64,000 nucleotides of DNA from Marasmius tenuissimus. Lineage: Eukaryota > Basidiomycota > Agaricomycetes > Agaricales > Marasmiaceae. The notes under the pieces are model-generated. The model saw only the letters and a list, made by a program, of their open reading frames with translations, ran no database searches and was not told the DNA's origin. The DNA lies in NCBI GenBank assembly GCA_029532415.1, contig JAQOTA010000053.1:5332001-5396000 (forward strand), read 5' to 3'. The first letter of the stretch is position 1, and every line of letters starts with the position of its first letter. Both the position numbers and the translations under genes were made by a program. This document shows, in pieces, positions 59,617 through 64,000 of the stretch.

Positions 59617-61090
59617 ATGATTGTCAATAGCACATCTTTAATACTTCCAAGGGAGTCCACAATTGAGGTCCAAATGGGTGTTGATATTGACCAGGCATTG
59701 CCTCAATACCTCTCAGAAGAGATATTTGGCGATAAAGTCAAGATGGCATCGCTTACTGGCCAAGAGGCCACTCGCTATCTTGAAGAGGTCTTTGGAGACA
59801 AGAAAAAGCTATGAGTATTTCTGCAACAGACAGGTAACGATGTGCAAAACTGGCTGGACAAACTACAACAGGTATGTTCAAAGAAATTCACTGGCTTGTT
59901 TTCCCCCCTTACCTCAGGTATTTCGTGTTTCAGTTCATCGACAATCCCAAGCTGAATGTGACATCTCAGTTGCGCTCTTCAATGTTCAGGGTTATGATCC
60001 GTCTCTCAAAACTTTCTGGACTACACCCGAAATGCTTGTTGATTCAGAATGTTCACAAATTGGGCAAGCATCCTATTGCCGCTGAAGGTTTTGGGGATGT
60101 CTGGAAAGGCATAATTGGATAGTCAGAGTTGGCTGGACAGCTGGTTTGTCTGAAGATGTCAAAGGTGTACATGAAGAGCAACTTGGATGTACTATTCAAG
60201 GTACATTACTCTTTTGATTTGTTGTTGTTCCTCCACAAAGATAAAGAATAGGAATATCTCTGTGAAGCTCTTGTGTGGTGTCAGTTGAACCATCCAAATG
60301 TCTTGCCATTCATAGGGATTTTTTACTTGAAGGATGATAGCCAGTTCTGTCTCATATCACCGTGAATGGACAATGGCAATCTCTTGCAATACCTCAAGGC
60401 AACCCGGAGGGCAGACGTTAATCACGTTGCACTCGTACAGCAATTGAGCACTTCGAGGTTGATGCCAATCTATAGTTGCTCTCGATTAGGTTCATGATGT
60501 CGCAGCGGGTCTTGCATATTTACACAAGAAGAAGGTAGTTCATGGGGATCTGAAAGGGATAATAAGCAAGTATTTTTGGCCTCCCCTATCTTGAATGCTG
60601 CTCATTCCATTTATATAGCTGAACATCTTAATTACCCTGGAAGTCCATGCATGCATTGGAGACTTTGGTCTATCCCATATTGTGGACACACTTGCTCTAA
60701 ATTTAATTGCGTCTACTACTCATGCCACTGGCACAGTCTGGTGGCTCGCACGGGAGATTTTGAAAGGTGCTTCTGGCCCTACTAAAAGAAGTGATATATA
60801 TGCTTTTGCCTGTGTTTGTTACAAGGTATCCGAGTGTTCCTCCTCTCGGCACATATCAATATCTAACTCGTTGGCTGTAGATTTATACAACCCTCCCACC
60901 CTTCCACAAGCTTGTTAACAATGCGGCTGTGATTCTTCGTGTTTTGGACAAGAAATGTCCTATGAGACCTGTAGGGATTCCCAAGCTCGATGACGGGTTA
61001 TGGATCATCATGGAGGCATGCTGGAATGGGGATACAGCTTCTCAACCCAAGGCATCTGAGGTCCTTGGTTGCATTGAGTCAAGAACCTGA
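59617..61090 (+). pseudogene. TKL-like protein kinase, nearly full-length relic
   Basis: The order is that of the whole family. The N-terminus is EEVFGDKKKL and GNDVQNWLDKLQQ, then FIDNPKLNVTSQLRSSMF, HPKCLLIQNV and the glycine loop HPIAAEGFGDVWKG. VCLKMSKVYMKSN, LNHPNVLPFIGIF, the catalytic loop VVHGDLKG, LNILITLEVHACIGDFGLSH and ATGTVWWLAREILKG follow. It ends with RSDIYAFACVCYK, KCPMRPVGIPKLDDGLWII and MEACWNGDTASQPKASEVLG before a TGA at 61088-61090. Frames change and there are stops inside exons, e.g. after SP in LISP*MDNG, where the family has Trp. So it is a pseudogene. It is the best guide to the three shorter fragments in the window. Confidence 0.8.
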
Positions 61091-62240
61091 CGCAGTAATC
61101 GACGATGCACAGTGCACCACCCTCAGACAGACCTGAAGTTTGAGACGCACCGACAGGCTAGTATTAGCCATCCCTCGTCTTTCTTTTCCTCTCGAGAATC
61201 TGGTTGGTATGATTTTGCTCAGGGTTGGGACAAACATCATGAGCAAGTGCATTCATTATCCTCTCAGGCTGGGAGCAGAATTGGACGTCCTCCCGTTCAC
61301 CCTGTTACAGCTCTAGAAAACTCTGAACTCACTCACTGAGACTCTAACCTCAAGTGGCATGGTGATGAATCCTTGGACCAAGCCTTCACAATGGGTGACC
61401 ATAATCCAGCCACAAAGCAAGACCATTGCTCGGGTACTGTTTGTCATGAATTTCCCTCCTATCTTATCTTTTCTCCTTATCTTATCATTTTCCATCTTAT
61501 CTATATCTTATCCCTCACATGACTTGTATCTTATCATATGGACACATGGTAGATACATGAAGGGACCCACATGCTGTAGACACATGTTGGTCCTGTTTCA
61601 GATACTGTTTCACGATGTCATACCTCGATGTCATACCTCACCGTAGACACACGCCGCAGTCCTCCAAGTAGTATATAAGAAGTAGATACTCTGCATGTAT
61701 TCCCCAGTCTTGAGCTGGTTTATTCCTCACCAGTATAGAGTTCTCTTATCTTTGCCTTGTTTCCTCTTGTCTGAAAGCTTAGTGCGACGTGTCACCAGGT
61801 CAGATCTGGTGATTGCTGACATTAGCTCAAGACTTCCTTATTCCTCTTGACCGTCGCACATCCCCCTACCCTAAACCTTTGATCTTTCATATTACATCAT
61901 ATCCCCTATCCCGAAACTTTGATCCTACACACTACACCTCCCACACCCTCATCCCTTTTCCCCTTTCATCATCTTTCCCCTTCCGCCGGTGACTGGATAA
62001 ATCCCACGTATATTTCTGGGTATACTGTTGGTCTTGCTGAGTTGGCTGCCCGAAGAAGGTCCGGCACACCCAATCAGTGAAAGAAGCCACTTTTATTGAA
62101 ACGAGCTTTGGCTATTCTCCTTCATTGGGGGTAGTTTAGGGGCCAATTCCCCTTCCCAGGAAGCCTTCAGCTATCTCAGCTTCTAAACTGAGAGACGTCG
62201 ACTGGGCAATTGTGGATTGATAGAAGTTCTTGGGCTCCGT
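61091..62240. other. no gene; LTR-like promoter region possible
   Basis: Around 61440-61520 there is a run of TTATCTTATC words. A TATATAAG box at about 61672 and repeats of GTCATACCTC (about 61618-61640) resemble a gypsy-type solo LTR, but I could not fix TG/CA ends or a target duplication. CACCAGGTCAGATCTGGTG (61793-61811) is a short palindrome. Confidence 0.3.
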
Positions 62241-64000
62241 TGTAGCGCCTGCTATTAAAAAGCAGCTTCGGAGCCTTGTTTTGTGCGATTTTAGCATAAA
62301 ACAGATAAGAAATGACTAGGTAATACGAGTACTAGAGCGAGTCCCGAGCGGCTAGTAAAAGGCTCAGATCCTAGCATAAGGAGAGAATAGCGCCTCGGAG
62401 GCGTCTCTCCTTATCTCTGAAAACTGTAGGAGTCGTATAACTGACGAAACTATCACTTCGGAGGCACGACTAGGACCTGTAGTCATAACAAGGGAATATC
62501 TCCAGTGGCTCGGAGGCATCGTATTAGGGATTAGAATAACAGAATCAGACTTGACGAAGACCCGTACTAGTAGGGATAGACAGAGGAGGTCACCGCGGAA
62601 GCATGGATGGTCGGAAAGCGAGACTAAGTCGAGCCTCAGAAGCTTGGTATAAGGTCGAGGCCTCGCTTTGGAGGCATGATTGATTCAAGTATACTAGGTA
62701 TACTACAGGTTACGCTAGTCATCCATATTGGCTAGAGCTACCTCGTCCCAACCGAAGTAATTATCTACGTCGGAATCTTCAGGATAATAAGAATCAATGA
62801 AGGTTTCATGATCTAGATAATCGGTATAGAATGGATCGCATAAAATAGGATTATAGAAAGAAAAGGATCAAGAGAGCCAACGACCCATGACAGGGGAATA
62901 CTGGAAGAAAGAGAGCTTGGTATAGTCAAGCTTCGGAGGTGCTGGGCACTCAGCAGCGCTGGCGACAGCGTCGATCCAAGCGTTGACGGCTCCAGGAGTA
63001 CGAGCGGTTTTGAAGTCGAGGAATCCCACTCGAGCAATGGACTCGGCTACCATGTCGATGATAGACCTGGCGTCGTGAGGAATGAAGTGGTCAAAGGTGT
63101 CCTCGCAGAGATAGATTTCGTCCTGGATCATGTCGTAACGAATCACGTAGCCCCAATAGACGGATCTGTGGCGACTGAGGAAGAACTGCTGGAAGATGAT
63201 TCCAAGGATAGCTTCTCGTTCTGCGTCGAGTGGAATGGGTAGGATAATGCAGCGCTCCTTGATCTTATCAGAGTAATCTTCTGGATACCACCAGAGCTTA
63301 TACAACTCTGGAGAGGAAGTCAGAAGGCCGCCTCAGAATCTAGAAAGTAGAAAGGCTTACTATAGAGTAAGTTGCGAAAGTGGTCTTCAATGTTATGCAA
63401 GCGTGCCATAGTACGCTCGGGGAAAAGTAAGCAAGGAAGCGGGACAACCTAGCACTTGCTTTTACTGACCTCTGGACTGGCCGCTGAAATGGAAATTTTA
63501 CTTCGGAAACTAGGAAATTAGCGCTTCGGAGGCGTGGATCCGAACCAGGCACTGGGCGCTAAACAATGATCGAGAAGTGATCGAAGGAGTTGCACCGTCG
63601 AGGTACCTCCCTTGTACTCGTACAAGGAGATATTGACTGTACTAGGGGCATAGTTGGTGCTAGTGGCAAAACACAGTGCTCAACTGCGCTGGGAGGCAAG
63701 GGACTAGAAAGAAAGGAATGGTGTACCAAAGAATCGAGTGGGAGTTCTGGCTGAACCATTGAACTATTACCCGGTATCCAAGGCACCAAGATTGGATATA
63801 GTGGGGCGGCCATATGGATGGCAGGACGTCAGAATTATCCGAGCTATGGAAGGACATCGACCTGGCTATGAACGGCTGGGTAACTCCATGAATATAGGCA
63901 TCTAGTAGCACTTCGGAGGCACGTACTTTGCTTCAGACGAAGGGAGTATATGCTTCGGAGGCAGACAGAACAGGATGACCTATGACGATTGAAGGGTCTA
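62241..64000 (-). mobile_element. 2.7 kb TGTA-ended repeat, copy 4 (runs off right edge)
   Basis: It starts TGTAGCGCCTGCTATT at 62241, preceded by CCGT, and continues to the window end with high similarity to copy 3. It carries the internal gene at 62715-63409. Confidence 0.85.
62715..63409 (-). pseudogene. repeat-encoded 213-codon gene, copy 4
   Basis: Exon 1 is 63409-63361, the intron 63360-63308 and exon 2 63307-62715, the same structure as the other copies. A TGA at 62870-62868 replaces a codon that is CAA in copies 1-3. A CGA ancestor would explain both states by opposite-strand CpG changes. The rest is open. Confidence 0.7.

Noticed and set aside
61440..61860. Solo gypsy LTR
   Set aside because: There is a TATATAAG box and LTR-like composition, but no definable TG/CA ends or flanking duplication, so it is kept only as a remark.
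1..64000. CRISPR arrays, bacterial operons, tRNA or rRNA genes
   Set aside because: No regularly spaced repeats, no tRNA T-arm consensus with a foldable cloverleaf and no rRNA-like stretch seen; the window is eukaryotic.

Overview
The window looks like nuclear DNA of a mushroom-forming basidiomycete (Agaricomycetes). The evidence is many 47-67 nt GT-AG introns, a decayed KDZ-type (Kyakuja/Dileera/Zisupton) transposase, F-box/LRR and TKL-like kinase gene families, and a metazoan/fungal-type IRE1. There is no prokaryotic feature.

Layout. 1-43 kb is repeat-rich. It starts with a coding fragment and two abutting terminal-inverted-repeat elements with hairpin ends. The second is split by a 9.17 kb Copia (Ty1-type) LTR retrotransposon at 1962-11132. 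Next come kinase-gene fragments broken by smaller TIR elements, a KDZ transposase relic at about 20.9-25.8 kb, and three of the four copies of a 2.7 kb repeat family. Those copies lie at 17.8-20.5, 26.1-28.3 and 37.1-39.8 kb; the fourth starts at 62.2 kb and runs off the window. Each copy carries a one-intron gene of unknown function. Between the repeats lie an F-box/LRR gene with one in-frame stop and a tandem Zn(II)2Cys6 regulator interrupted by repeat copy 3.

43-56.5 kb is an ordinary gene-dense island with intact intron-containing genes: a GT32 glycosyltransferase (-), cytosolic seryl-tRNA synthetase (-), a divergent acidic nuclear-type protein (+), and IRE1, the ER unfolded-protein sensor kinase/RNase (+). 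57-64 kb is again repeat-rich, with another kinase pseudogene and repeat copy 4.

A recurring theme is that mobile and multicopy genes are kept in frame but carry CGA-to-TGA stops and Asp-to-Asn active-site changes, all explicable as C-to-T or G-to-A changes at CpG. Where several repeat copies can be compared, CGA in one copy faces TGA in another. Insertions can be dated relative to one another. Copia sits inside a hairpin-ended element. TIR elements with 10 bp and 8 bp target duplications sit inside kinase genes. Repeat copy 3 with a CCGG duplication sits inside the zinc-cluster gene. In the last three cases, excising the insert plus one duplication reconnects the reading frame. Exon coordinates were worked out by eye from splice signals and frame.
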